Source of the DNA: Sequoia sempervirens | Lineage: Eukaryota > Streptophyta > Pinopsida > Cupressales > Cupressaceae | Assembly (NCBI GenBank): GCA_007258455.2 | Contig: VDFB02254915.1 | Coordinates: 94,663-158,662, forward strand | Reading direction: 5' to 3' | DNA length: 64,000 bases | Shown: piece after piece, positions 40,507 through 52,669 of the stretch | Layout: each line of letters begins with the position of its first letter | Position numbering within the stretch: the stretch's first letter is position 1 | Program-made: the position numbers and the translations under genes | Notes under the pieces: model-generated | Seen by the model: only the letters and a program-made list of their open reading frames with translations | What the model was told of the DNA's origin: nothing | Databases searched by the model: none

Positions 40507-41565
40507 CTCATTGGCTCAAGAATATATATCTACACATATATATATTACATATCTACATATATATAATGATCAATATATATACAGATCTACACATATATAT
40601 ATGAGCACTTGAAACAACTTGCAACAATGTGCTAATGATAGCAAAATAATAACAAATATAAAACTAACACATATCCCGTATGCTAAGATATACCCTTTAG
40701 TGCTAACATTAATCTATATTAATATGATACCCTCCTTAATAACTAAATCAGATACGATTCCATGTTTATCTCTAAACTTGACAAATTTATCTTTACCAAG
40801 TGGCCTAGTCATTATGTCTACAATATATAGATTACCACACAAATGGGTTTCTTTAGAATATACATAAGTTTATCTCTAAACTAACATATATGTTTGAGTA
40901 TTATATATTTGTGTATATACATATGTTTATTATGGCTCAAGAATATTATGATAATGAGGTATACCACATAAATGGGTTTCTTTAGAGTATATGAGCTTGT
41001 ATATTTCATATCACACCCACTACAAACCCAAACATATCCACCACTCCTTGGAACTTGCCATATTATGTAAACATATACTTCCACAGTGGTGAATTTAACA
41101 CTATTTTGAAGTGGGGTTGGCACATCGAGCTAGAATCGATTGCCATTGTAATCTCTATAGAAACAAGTTGGGACACATACATATATATATATATTTAGGA
41201 ACAAACTCCCAACTTGATAATGACACATATATATAAACATGGAATCGTATCTGATTTAGTTATTAAGGAGGGGTATCATATGAATATATATCTTAGTTTC
41301 ATATCAACATATATTATAAGTTTAGAGATTAGCTTGTATAATGTATATAATATGGCAAGTTCCAAGGGGTGGTGGATATGTTTGGGTTTGTAGTGGGTGT
41401 GATATGAAATATACAAGCTCATATAGTCTAAAGAAACCCATTTGTGTGGTATACCTCATTATCATTATATTCTTGAGCCAATGAGTATTACATTGTAGAA
41501 TGGCTTATTATATAAGCCAATGAATGAAACGACCATTCCTATTATTTAGGAACAAACCTCCAACA
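40036..41565 (-). repeat. TE-6 3' LTR, scrambled, with internal inverted and direct repeats
   Basis: 40080-40410 matches the TE-1 LTR. 40614-40822 is a direct copy of 41574-41785 (the pol 3' end). About 40932-41080 is the inverted copy of 41341-41483 ('ACCTCATTATCAT', 'CAAATGGGTTTC', 'CCACTACAAACCCAAACATATCCACC'). 41238-41282 is an inverted copy of 40730-40770. An AT/ACATAC-rich run lies at 40425-40600. This is a large potential hairpin rather than a normal LTR. Confidence 0.65.
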
Positions 41566-41689
41566 ACCTTGAAACAACTTGCAACAATGTGCTAATGATT
41601 GCAAAATAATAACAAATATAAAACTAACATTTATCTCATATGCTAAGATATACCCTTTAGTGCTAACATTAATCTATATTAATATGATA

Positions 41690-42560
41690 CCCCTCCTTAA
41701 TAACTAAATCAGATACGATTCCATGTTTATCTCTAAACTTGACAAATTTATCTTTACCAAGTGGCCTAGTCATTGTGTCTACAATTTGGTCCACTATAGT
41801 GCAATAGTAAAGACAAATTTCTTCATTGTCTACCATCTAGCAATGTAATGATGATGAACTTCATATGTTTAGTTGTGGCATGATAGACTTGATTCTTCAC
41901 CATCTTGTAAACACTTTGGTTGTCACAAAAAAGTGAGGTTGGTGTAGTTTGATCCAATTGATTCTTCACCTTCTTAACCACATTGCCTCAACCTATACTA
42001 GCTGCTACCTTATATTTTTCTCTAGTGGAAGATGAAGCAATTGTGTTTTGTAGCTCTCTTTGCCAAGAAATTACTCCTAATCTACGAGTGAATACATATC
42101 CTATTGTATACTTTCTTGTATCAACTAATCCAACTCAAATAGATTCAATATATCTAGTTAGCATGCAGTAAACAAATTGCTCTTGTACAATGCCAAAGTC
42201 AAGGGACCTTTTGCCACAATGAAGGACTCGTTTTGTAGCCTACCAATGTTCCTCTTAAGGCTTAGACATGAATTGAGAAACACAATTAACTACAAAACAT
42301 TGATCTAGTCTAGTGGTAGTAAGATAAATCGAACCACCTATCAATTGTCAACACACAGTTTCATTGACCAATAATGAAACAAAGTTAGTTGAAAGTTTGA
42401 TCCCAACTTCCATAGGTGTAGATGTAGGATTACATTTAATCATTTGATTTTTTTTTTAAAGAGATTTGGCATTACTTAGTTTATGATAAAAAGAATATGT
42501 GATTAGCTTGCCAAAATTCCACCCCTAAACAATATTGAAGAAGGCCTAGATCAATCATGT
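41690..42560 (-). pseudogene. TE-6 RT tail and RNase H
   Basis: On the minus strand, from about 42560: 'MIDLGLLQYCLGVEFW' (RT), 'TIGYVFT...GVISW', 'NTIA.SST..KY..AAS' (RNase H, about 42100-42000), then 'VY.MV.NQV.HA..KH' and 'DTMTRPLGKDKFVKFRDK.GI' (about 41790-41730). Stops and shifts throughout. Confidence 0.78.
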
Positions 42561-42600
42561 CGAAAACAAAACATATATTGTCATCTCCCCTCCATATAGG

Positions 42601-43485
42601 AGCAATAATATTTTCACTTAATAATAGTATATAATATTTTTATAATAATAAATAAAGATAAATAATAAATTGGTTGGGTCAGCTAGTATTATAAACTAAT
42701 AAGTTTAAATATTTGAATTTTCTTTTGGAACCAACTTGGGGATTTTGGCGCCCAAGGGCAAACAGATATAAAAGAGGGAATGATTTAACATTTACGAGGC
42801 ACCAATTTTGATTTCAGTCATTGCAATTTTGCGTAATACTTGCGCTTGGGACAAAACCCTCAAGCCAGCTGGACAGGTGGGACGCAAACCTCACTAGTCC
42901 TTGGTTCAATTTCCATTCAAGGAATTGAGTTGAGCTTATTTGAAATTGTTAATTACAAGTCTGTGGTGGCGAAGGAGAAGGATTTATAAGTGATTCCTAA
43001 GCATGAGTGCTGGGACGAAACCCTCAACTACTCAACAAGGTGGTCACTTCTCTTAAAGGCCTGCAACAAGGAGTCAAACAAGTAGCAGCACATTCCTTCA
43101 TCACACCTTTGCATTCCCAGATTACTGCAGACTCTAATGGAGTGTTGGGCGAGTAAGAGAAACCCTAGGTTGCCATTGTTAGGGTTTGGAGTCTAATTAC
43201 CTAGGCTACAGTTAGAAGACTGACTAGAATTGGTAGCACCATATTCCCAGAAGGAGATCTATACAAATCTGCACACAACACTCAACCACCCCTAGAGCTT
43301 GCTACAGGTCTGGACAAACCCTCCCAGGTCTAAATTAATTCCAAATTCAATCTCCCCTACTGAAAATAAAATCACCTAGTAGCGTGCAATGCTCAATACA
43401 GCGAGTTCAATAACACCAAGTTACGTGACTAGTAGTAGGCCTCTAGGTGAGGTTAAAGTGACTCTAGTTCAGAGGCAATACAACC
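42601..43485 (+). other. TE-7 leader / 5' flank, no LTR recognised
   Basis: No gene. TTTGGCGCCCAAGGG at about 42746 could be a primer site of a gypsy element, but no LTR end (CA) lies before it. The element therefore looks 5'-truncated. GGGAC.AAACCCTCAA occurs twice (42849, 43012). Confidence 0.4.
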
Positions 43486-44631
43486 ATGCATGCAAGAGCC
43501 ATGTCAAGAGATAGTATTAGGGAAGGTGGTTCTGAAGAGGAGCAAGCCAACTCACAAGAGGCGCAAAGTGGTCAATCCACACCGAAAGGAATGAGAGTCT
43601 CTAAGCGAAATCCCACTGTGAGAACCAAAGACCAATTGAATGACTTGGAGAACTGTGTGGAGTCCTTGGAGGACGTTAGTGTTGCAAATAGAATAGAGCA
43701 ACTGGAAGATCATTTTTCAATGCTCTAGAGTCAAATGGGCATAGGGGTCTAAGAGCAAGAGAGATTGGAGGATGATATTCAGTTTCTAAAGAACCTCATT
43801 ACTTAGGGAGAGATGAGCTCAGGACATAAGGCCAAGCCTTCTAAACCATATGACACCCAGAGAGACAATAAATTTTTAGAGAACTTTTGGGATATGGGTT
43901 AGTAATTAGATACCTTGACCAAATACTCAAACAAAGCAAAAGTGAGGACAACCTCAACGTACCTATCATGAAGCACAAATCTTTGGTGGAGAACTAGAGT
44001 GGAGGATCTAAAGGTAGGGAAGTTAGTAACCAATGCAAATACATGGGTAAAGTTACAAGAGGCACTCAAGCTTCACTTTAAGCCTAATAATTCAACATGG
44101 ATAATTAGGGTGTGCCTCATGGATCTAAAACAAAGTGGAAAGATGCGGAAGTATATCAAATCCTTCATTGCCTTGATGTTAGAGATCAAGGGCATGTCAA
44201 AGCAAGACAAGTTGTTCCAATTCAAGATGGGTCTTATGTCATAGGCTCAACAAGAGCTTTGATGTCAAAATGTCCAAACCCTTCCTACAGTGGTAGCACC
44301 TGCATACCGACTCCTTGACTTGAAGGGAGAGTCATTGAAGGATCATGTTGAAGGGTTAGGTCCTCACAAAGAGAAGAAGTTGCCCCCATCAAAGGATGAT
44401 GGAAAAGGAAAATAGAAGTTGGGGAAGACATCAACTACAAAGTCTAGTGGAAAGCAAGGGATTGGCAAGAGGAACAAAGGATGTCGAGTCAAGGACATCG
44501 TAGAAGAAGAGCAGTGGGTGTTTCATTTGTGGAAACTCAAGGCATTTGGCCAAAGATTGTCCGGAGAGACAAAGACTAAATTCCACAACAGATCCAACAG
44601 CAAAGAAAGATGGATCAACTTTAGCAATGGG
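43486..44631 (+). pseudogene. TE-7 Gag
   Basis: Frames from 43486 carry a charged N-terminal region ('QLNDLENCVESLEDVSVANRI'). A retrotransposon-Gag core follows at about 44000-44300 ('KLQEALKLHFKPNN', 'SGKMRKYIKSFIALMLEI'). A complete CCHC knuckle 'CFICGNSRHLAKDC' lies at about 44520-44565. In-frame stops occur at about 43726, 43750 and 43805, among others. The reading 'STLAMG' at 44631 resumes after TE-8 as 'VIETLSV'. Confidence 0.8.
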
Positions 44632-45255
44632 TGTTAAATTTTAATATCAGATTAAGTGCACAGAAATTAATTCAAAAAATAAACACACAACACAGCAGAT
44701 ACCCTGGGAAAACCCTCCTCCTGAGGGAGAAAAACCCAGCTACAATATATCACTTATATATTGAGTCTCAAAACAAAGTCTCCTTTACAATGAAGGCCAA
44801 TAAGAGGGCCAAGGGATAACACCACAATTTGATGAAACTACAGAAATACAGTGATGTAATCTGCCAATAAAATACTCAGCCTCCTACAGATCTCAATCTA
44901 CTCTTGAAACAATTCGCACTTGAGAGAAGGATGGAATGAACTTGCTTGATGCTTGAATGAGTGAGAATGAACTTCTATATATACATTTGCTAGAGAGGTC
45001 GCACCTCTTCAAGAACTAGGTCGGCCACCAAAGGAAAAATAAATACAAATAATAATTATGAATTACAATGAAGGTCGGCCAAGGTGAAAGTACAAAGGAG
45101 CTCGGCCAAGATAAGAATTATAATGTTGCCTTGAGAAGCGCCACTTCAATTAAATCAGCATCATATAAATTAAATAGCCCCAGGCTATTATTTAATTTAT
45201 TCAATCAATGCAAGTCGTGGCTGGAAGATGAGTCACGTAGCTATAAAAATCAACA
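44632..45255 (-). repeat. TE-8 3' LTR (left)
   Basis: 624 bp, TGTTAAATTTTAATATC...AAATCAACA. Next to it, on the element side, is the polypurine tract (complement of CTCCCTCTCAGC). Confidence 0.93.
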
Positions 45256-45736
45256 CTCCCTCTCAGCTAGGGAGGAATACTTCCAGCTGCAAAAGACATA
45301 TCACTTCAACGTGATGTCAGATATCACCTCATCGTGATATCAACCATCATGGCTACTCCCATAGATGGTATGTACAAGTGCCCATCACTCAACATGATGT
45401 TGTCACCTCATCGTGACGTTCACCACAGCTCCCCCAGAGGGTGAAACACAAGTACAAGAAAAATCATCACGGACTCTCTCACGTGATGTTGTCATGGAGT
45501 CACACACATGACATCCACCATGGCTCTCCTAGAGGGTGGAAACAAGGGATTTCACCTCGAATTTCTCTTTATAGAGAAGAACTCATTAATCAAGGGATTT
45601 CACCTTGAACTTCTCTCACAGAGAAGAACTCATTAATCAAGGGATTTCACCTCGAACTTCTCTCACAGAGAAGAACTCATTAATCAGGGGATTTCACCTC
45701 GAACTTCTCTCACAGAGAAGAACTCATTAATGAGGA
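45256..45736 (-). repeat. TE-8 3' hairpin-repeat tract
   Basis: On the plus strand: GATATCACCTCATCGTGATATC palindromes (about 45310-45340), then four tandem 48-bp units of 'CAAGGGATTTCACCTCGAACTTCTCTCACAGAGAAGAACTCATTAAT' (about 45543-45730). Each unit has an internal hairpin CTTCTCT-CAC-AGAGAAG. Confidence 0.88.
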
Positions 45737-48700
45737 TCACTGATACTGAGACTCCTCAGTTAGGGCTGTATTCTCCACCATACCAAGCTTATCTCGAAAG
45801 TACTCAAACTTTATCCTGGAGAGAGGCTTGGTGAGAATGTCTGTCGTTTGCTCATCAGTGTTGATATACCTCAACTGTATAGCTTTCCTCAATACCATAT
45901 CTCTAATATAATGGTATTTAATCTCAACATGCTTGGTTCTGTCATGAAACACAAGATTGACAGAAAGCTTCACACAGCTCTGGTTATCACAATGAATGAT
46001 AGTAGGCTCCATTGATTGCCCAAACAATCCTGCAAGGAACTTCCGAAGCCACACTGCTTCCCGAGCTGCCACACAAGCTGCAATATACTCTGCCTCTGTT
46101 GTACTCAATGCTACAGATGACTGCTTCCTGCTGCACCAAGATATCATCGCAGATCCCAAACTGAAGCAACACCCAGAGGTACTCTTTCGATCAGTGACAC
46201 ATCCTGCCCAATCAGGATCAATATAATCATGCAACTTCAAATCTGCATCTGAAGTATATCTCAACCTATATCCAACTGTGCCACGCAAGTATCTTAGGAT
46301 ATGTTTAGCTGCAACAAGATGTATCTGTCTCAGTTCACACATGAACTGACTAAGTGCACTCACAGCATAACAAATATTTGGTCTAGTGTTAACTAGATAC
46401 ATCAAGGACCCAATCAACTGCCTATACAATGTGGGATCCACCAGATCTGAACTAGTTACAGCCTCTTTCGACTTGTGCAAGTTGGTCTCCATAGGCGTAG
46501 ACATAGATTTGCAATCCATCATGCCGAACCTCTTCAGAATATCAATAGTGTACTTCCCTTGACTTAGAATCATCTCATCTGGTTTCTGCCAAACTTCTAA
46601 GCCAAGGAAGTAATGCATGAGCCCAAGGTTCTTCATTTCAAACTCAAAAGCCAACTCCTTCTTACATTTGATAATGAGATGCTCTTCACCAGTGAGAATC
46701 AAATCATCAACATACAGGATCAAAATCAATGCTTCACCATCAATTACCTTAAAGTACAGGTTCAAGTCAGCATCATTCTTGAGGAAGCCCAAGCTTGACA
46801 GATAACGATCAATCCTTTCGTACCATGCACGAGGCGCCTGCTTAAGACCATACAAGGCCTTTTGCAGCCTGCAAACATGAGACTCATTCCCATGTACCTC
46901 AAATCCATCAAGTTGCTCAATATAGACTTCTTCCTCAATCACACTATTCAGAAAAGTTGTCTTCACATCCATCTGATGAATCTTCCATCCTCTAGATGCA
47001 GCAATGACAATAATGGTTCTGACAAAAGTATAGCGAGCAACTGGAGCAAATGTTTCTTCATAGTCAACTCCCTCTTTTTGTGAGAACCCCCTAGCCACGA
47101 ATCTTGCCTTGTACTTCTCAATGCTCCCATCAGCCGCATGCTTGATCTTGAAGAGCCATTTTGAAGATACCACAAATTTGCCTTTGGGTCTAGGAATGAT
47201 GTCCCAAACATCATTCTTGAGAATTGATTGATACTCCTCTGTCATAGCATCTTTCCAAACTTGTTGACTAGAAGCTTCCTCAACACTGGAAGGCTCGGAC
47301 TCAATAATCTGACTCATCAAAGCATCATAACTAGAGAACTTGTGAGGTCTCTTGCTTTCTTTTAAGGTTCCCCTTGGAGCTACAAACCTTTCTGCCTCCT
47401 GCATTGTTTGCCTAGCCCAAAGAGGTCTTTTTCTCCCAATCACAATATCAGTAGGCCCATCAGTACGTTCCAAGGGCTCAACAGGATCATTATCTTCTTT
47501 TGGTTCAGGAGCCTCCTTCTGAATCTCAGGAGAGTGGTCAACTTCCATATCCTATGAAGGCTCTTCATGATCAATCTCCATCTAAGCGCCCTTGGATCTT
47601 TTCAATGCAACATCTTCCTCAAATGTGACATCTCTACTAATCTCAATTAGCTTCTGACCTGGAAAGTAGATTCTGTAAGCTTTCGCTGACTCACTGTAAC
47701 CTACAAATATCCCCTTCTTGCCAGAAGGCTCCAACTTTGTTCTCTTTTCCTTCGATACATGAACATAAACTGGACATCCAAAGATCCTCAAATGACTCAC
47801 TTCTGGCTTCTTCCCAATAAAGGCTTCTTCAGGAGTCATGTTCTCTAGGATTTGGTGGGGACTTCTGTTTTGAACATAGACAGTTGTCTTGGATGCTTCT
47901 ACCCAAAGGAATGTTGGAAGATCTTGGTCATGGATCATGGCTTTCGCTACTTCCACAATAGTCCTGTTCTTTCGTTCAACAACACCATTATGTTGAGGAT
48001 TGTAAGGGACACTGAACTCCCTCTTAACCCCAGCTTCAATGCAGTAATTATGAAAGTTGTCGGAAGTGTACTCTCCTCCATTGTCGGATCTCAGAACTTT
48101 GATTTTCTTCCCCGAAAGATTTTCCACCTGAGCTTTGAACTCCTTGAACCTTTCTAATACTTCCTCAAATTCCTTAGATTTCAAGAAGTAAATCCAAGTC
48201 TTTCTAGAGTAGTCATCAATAAAAAGAATATAATACAAGAAACCACTCGAAGAAGCAACAGACATTGAACCACATAAATCAGAGTGAATGAGATCTAGAA
48301 TACTTTTGGATCTACTTTCTCTACTAAGAAATGGATCTTTAGTATTCTTACCCAAAGCGCAGCCCTTGCAAGTACCTCCGTGCTCCTGGTCGAACTTTGG
48401 AAGGCCCGTAACCAACTTCTCCATGAAAGGTAGGGCTCGAAAGTGAAGGTGAGCCAATCTTCGATGCCAAAGATCACACAAGCTTGAAGAATAATGCACC
48501 AACGCTTGAAGTGGCCGAGTGCATAGCCTATAGAGGCACTCATGTCGAACCCTGATCACACGAGCAGTCTTGATACTTGAGTTCTTCGTCCACGCAAGAA
48601 CTTTACCCTTTGAAAATGCAACTTGGTATCCCTTGTCTTCCAAGGCTGAAATGGAAACAAGGTTTCTCTTGATGCCTGGAACGAATAGTACATCATTCAG

Positions 48701-49769
48701 TTGTAGGGTAATGTCGGAGTCCAGGTGAAGAGTAGAGGTCCCGACTCCTTTCACTGTGTAACTCGCATCATCTCCAATGATAACTTGTTCACTAGAATCT
48801 CTCTCCACCAAGTTAGATAGATGAGCCTGGAATCCGATGATGTGGCGAGAGGCACCACTATCAATCAACCAAGTGTTGGTGTCAGTAGGTACGCTGCTTG
48901 ACAAAGCCGAATAGAATAAGTAATCACAAGAATCCTTCGTGGAGAAACTTCACCAACATCTACTATGGTAGCCTGCTGCTTAGGCCTAGAGGGGTACTCT
49001 TTAGCAAAATGACCATACTTGTCACATCCAAAGCATTGAATCTTAGAAAGGTCTCTCTTCTTCTTGAATGCGGGGGCACCATCGAATTCCTTATCTCTAT
49101 TTCTCTTTAAGTATCCTTTCTTTTCACCTTTCCCTTTCTTCTTCGATGAATGGGTGGCAAGAACATGAATCTCCTCATTAGTGGAGCTTTGACCAATTCC
49201 TCTTGCAGCTAATCTAGACTCCTCCTGAATGCAATCCACTCTCAACCGAGCAAACTTAGGAAGTTTCGATCTTGCACCAATCCCTTGAATGTAAGACTCC
49301 CATGATGAATGAAGACCGTTGAGAGAAAGCATGGTCAAGTCCTTGTCATCTACCACATGGCCAATTGTAGAGAGCTGATCTCTCAACTCCGAAATCTTCA
49401 TGAAGTAAGCAATAAGTGATTCTCCTTTCGCCATCTTCACATGATGGAGTTGTTGCTTCAGTGCAAGAGCCCGACTAGTCTTGTTGATTTCGTACATCTC
49501 CTCCAAAGACTTGAACATCTCCCTTGCCATCTCATCTTAGAGATGATAGGAACAATATGATCTTTAACGGAATCAACCAACATCTTCTTTGCCTTGATGT
49601 CTTTCTTCCTCCATTGCAACTTCTCTTCTTCCTCTTCTGGTTCAGGAACTTTGGTCTCCACAAACTCAGCCAAATCATTCTCTTCCAAGGTGAGCATGAT
49701 TCTAAACCTCCATGAAGTGAAATTTGATGCTCCTTCAAGCCTATCCTCAATCTTCAACCCGTTCACCAT
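45737..49769 (-). pseudogene. TE-8 gag-pol polyprotein gene, lightly damaged
   Basis: ATG at 49769, TGA at 45737. Gag spans 49769 to about 49000, CCHC 'CFGCDKYGHFAKEY' (last Cys lost) is near 49000-49040, and protease 'WLIDSGASRH' near 48860. Integrase is about 48400-47900, with 'FIDDYSRKTW', 'RSDNGGEYTS' and 'ERKNR' all kept. RT is about 47330-46400, with YVDD codons at 46714-46703. RNase H is about 46220-45800 ('ALSTTEAEYIA', 'CDNQSCVKL'). Damage: a frameshift near 49535, one near 48945, and TAG codons at 47581-47579 and about 47554-47552. At both stops TE-4 has a sense codon, a C-to-T-type change. Pol on either side is open for 440 and 603 codons. Confidence 0.93.
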
Positions 49770-49860
49770 CTTAACGAAGAGGTAGAATTACTCAACAATG
49801 AGAGAGAGAAAAGAGAGTATCGTTGTAATACACAATCTGATCAAGATCTTACTTCACACC

Positions 49861-49873
49861 TGCTTTGATACCA
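49861..49873 (-). promoter_or_regulatory. TE-8 primer-binding site
   Basis: TGGTATCAAAGCA on the minus strand, touching the 5' LTR; initiator-Met type with one change in the first 12 bases. Confidence 0.82.
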
Positions 49874-50497
49874 TGTTAAATTTTAATATCAGATTAAGTG
49901 CACAGAAATTAATTCAAAAAATAAATACACAACACAGCAGATACCCTAGGAAAACCACCCTCCTGAGGGAGAAAAACCCAGCAACAATATATCACTTATA
50001 TATTGAGTCTCAAAACAAAGTCTCCTTTACAATGAAGGCCAATAAGAGGGCCAAGGGATAACACCACAATCTGATGAAACTACAGAAATACAGTGATGTA
50101 ATCTGCCAACAAAATACTCAGCCTCCTACAGATCTCGATCTGCTCTTGAAACAATTCGCACTTGAGAGAAGGATGGAATGAACTTGCTTGATGCTTGAAT
50201 GAGTGAGAATGAACTTCTATATATACATTTGCTAGAGAGGTCGCACCTCTTCAAGAACTAGGTCGGCCACCAAAGGAAAAATAAATACAAATAATAATTA
50301 TGAATTACAATGAAGGTCGGCCAAGGTGAAAGTACAAAGGAGCTCGGCCAAGATAAGAATTATAATGTTGCCTTGAGAAGCGCCACTTCAATTAAATCGG
50401 CATCATATAAATTAAATAGCCCCAGGCTATTATTTAATTTATTCTATCAATGCAAGTCATGGCTGGAAGATGAGTCACATAGCTGCAAAAAACAACA
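49874..50497 (-). repeat. TE-8 5' LTR (right)
   Basis: 624 bp, the same length as the left LTR. It is followed by ATGGG. Confidence 0.93.
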
Positions 50498-51060
50498 ATG
50501 GGGGTCATCGAAACTTTAAGTGTAGTGAATGTTCATGGTCAACCAAAGGCCACACCAGTAAACAAGCATAGGTTGTGTTTTGTAGATGTTCAGATGAGCG
50601 GATAGAGCATCATGGGAATGGTGGATTCAAGAGCCACACACAACTAAATATCAGCTAAGAAAGCCATAGACATGGGGCTTAAGGTGCAAGAAGGCACAAG
50701 CTCCTTTAAAGTTGTCAACTCTCCAACTAAAAAGGTGATAGGCATTGTCAAGAACATGCCAACTATTGTGGAGAACTAGTAGGGTAAAATGGATTACATG
50801 GCCATTGAAATGGACAATTTCTAGTTGATTTTGGGCCAAGAGTTTTTGAGACTTGGTACAGTCGTTGTCATTCCACACCTGGAATCTTTGATGTTTTTGG
50901 ATCCTTTGCAAGTAGGCTTGGTGAAAGCAATGGAGAAGAGACAATTTGGGAAGGTTCGGGTGGTTTCAGCTTTAGGTATGAAGAAGGTGACAAAGAAGGA
51001 TAGTATACAGCCAATGTTCCTAGTTGCACTCCTTGGAGGATGGGATGAGTTAGATTAAGT
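50498..51060 (+). pseudogene. TE-7 protease region
   Basis: Continues Gag after TE-8: 'VIETLSVVNVHG', then 'GMVDSRATHN.ISAKKA' (about 50616-50670), the gypsy aspartic protease. The usual DSG is DSR and a stop replaces the next aromatic residue. 'LILGQEFLR' (about 50826) is the conserved second half. Stops at 50642, 50779 and 50823. Confidence 0.78.
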
Positions 51061-51565
51061 GCCAGGGGCGCCCATCCCATCAAAAGTGGAAGAGATCATC
51101 TTGGAGTATGAGGACAAAATGCCACTCAAGTTGCCCACGCAACTCCCACCAAGAAGGGTCGTGGATCAGCTTTGAGTATGAAGAAGGTGACAAAGAAGGA
51201 TAGTATATAGCCAATGTTCCTAGTTGCACTCCTTGGAGGATGGGATGAGTTAGATTAAGCGTCAGGGGCGCCCATCACATCAAAAGTGGAAGAGATCATC
51301 TTGGAGTATGAGGACAAAATGCCACTCAAGTTGCCCACGCAACTCCCACCAAGAAGGGTTGTGGATCAGCTTTGAGTATGAAGAAGGTGACAAAGAAGGA
51401 TATACAGCCAATGTTCCTAGTTGCACTCCTTGGAGGATGGGATGAGTTAGATTAAGCGCCAGGGGCGCCCATCCCATCAAAAGTGGAAGAGATCATCTTG
51501 GAGTATGAGGACAAAATGCCACTCAAGTTGCCCACGCAACTCCCACCAGGAAGGGTCGTGGATCA
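50968..51565 (+). repeat. Triplicated ~200-bp segment in the TE-7 protease-RT linker
   Basis: Three tandem copies, starting at about 50968, 51168 and 51365. The landmark TAGATTAAG falls at 51051, 51251 and 51448, giving periods of 200 and 197. The third copy runs on into the expected 'DHKIELEP' sequence; the first two instead end at GTGGATCAGCTTTGAG and jump back. Both join points share CAGCTTT. Confidence 0.9.
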
Positions 51566-51617
51566 CAAGATCGAACTGGAACCTAGAGCGAGGCCTGCAA
51601 CCTAGGAACCATACCAA

Positions 51618-52669
51618 TTGTCTAGTCCAGAGATGGTGAAACTTAAGAAACAACTAGAGGAACTGTTGGAGGCGGGATATGTCAAGCCATCTTGTTCTCA
51701 TTATGGGACGCTTGTTTTGTTCCAAAATAAGAAAGATGGAACATTGAGGTTATATGTGGACTTCAGGGCCCTGAATAAGTTAACCATCAAGAACAAATAC
51801 CCTCTTCCGTTAATTGCAAACTGCTTTGATTACCTATCAGGGGTGAAGATATTCATGAAATTGGATCTCAAACAAGGGTACTACCAAGTGAGGATAGCTA
51901 CAATGGATGCGGAGAAGGCGAACTATGTGACTAGATTTGGGTCATACGAATTCATGGTGATGCCCTTCAAGCTATGCAATGCACCTGTGACATTTTGCAC
52001 AATCATGAACGATGTGTTGCATCCACTATTGGACAAGTTTGTGGTTGTGTATTTCGACAACATCTTGGTATACAGTAATAACATGGGGGAGCACAAGGTT
52101 CACCTTGCAAAAGTATTTGAGTTGCTCCGAGAGCATCAACTATATGTGAAGAAGGAGAAATGCTCCTTTGCCCAGGAGGAAGTTCACTTCCTCAGACATA
52201 TTATTAGCAAAGGTTGAATCAATCCAAATCTAAAGAAACTAAGGGCAATAGCGGATTGGGACCACTAAAAGATGTCCATGAAGTCAAACAATTCATAAGT
52301 TTGGCAAACTATTACAGGAGGTTTGTGTCAGGCTACTCAAAGTGGGTGGCATCGTTGACAAATCTCAAGGAGGACAGAAAGTGGGATTGGTTAGACAAGT
52401 GCCAAGCAAGATTTGAGTCTCTCAAAGAGAAGCTCACAACTAAGTCCATGTCGGCAATGCATGATTTCAATAGGCCATTTGACGTTCAAAGTGATGCATC
52501 GGACTATGCAATTGGGGGAGTGATCATGCAAGATGGGCACCCCATGGCCTATGAGTCAAGAAAGTTGAAAGATAGGGAGAACTATCTAGTGCATGAAAAA
52601 GAGATGATAGGGATCATTAATTGTCTTCAAACTTGGAGGCACTATCTTCTGGGAGTTCATATTGTGTAA
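51618..52669 (+). pseudogene. TE-7 reverse transcriptase and RNase H
   Basis: RT is open at 51618-52217: 'LLEAGYVKPS.S.YG', 'KKDGTLRLYVDFRALNK', 'FMKLDLKQGYYQVRI' and 'FGSYEFMVMPFKLCNAP' are all gypsy RT motifs. The active-site box reads YFDN (52050-52061) instead of YLDD/YIDD: the second Asp is Asn at 52059, so catalysis should be lost. After a stop at 52215 RNase H follows in another frame, with 'FDVQSDASDYAIGGV', 'HPMAYESRKL' and 'NYLVHEKEM'. It ends at 52667. Confidence 0.87.

Larger units (their letters stand above)
40036..42600 (-). mobile_element. TE-6: remnant of a minus-strand Copia element (3' LTR and pol 3' end)
   Basis: A rearranged 3' LTR (40036-41565, TGTTGGA...TCCAACA) followed, in minus orientation, by RNase H and the RT tail (41700-42560). 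LTR blocks match TE-1, so both belong to one family. The 5' part is missing; similarity fades near 42600 where TE-7 leader sequence begins. Confidence 0.7.
44632..50497 (-). mobile_element. TE-8: nearly complete Ty1/Copia retrotransposon nested in TE-7
   Basis: 5866 bp with two 624-bp LTRs (44632-45255 and 49874-50497) and a perfect TSD, ATGGG (44627-44631, 50498-50502). The LTRs differ at about 16 positions by eye (about 2.6%), so it is young relative to its surroundings. All coding domains are present in minus-strand order, with only two frameshifts and two nonsense codons seen. Best-preserved member of the TE-4/TE-5 family here. Confidence 0.94.

Noticed and set aside
40374..40612. Tyr/Ile-rich frames
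   Set aside because: Low-complexity ATATAC/ACATAC repeats in the TE-6 LTR, not genes.
42746..42762. TTTGGCGCCCAAGGG as a lysine- or aspartate-tRNA-type primer site for TE-7
   Set aside because: No LTR end is found just upstream, so it stays only a possibility and is not listed as a feature.
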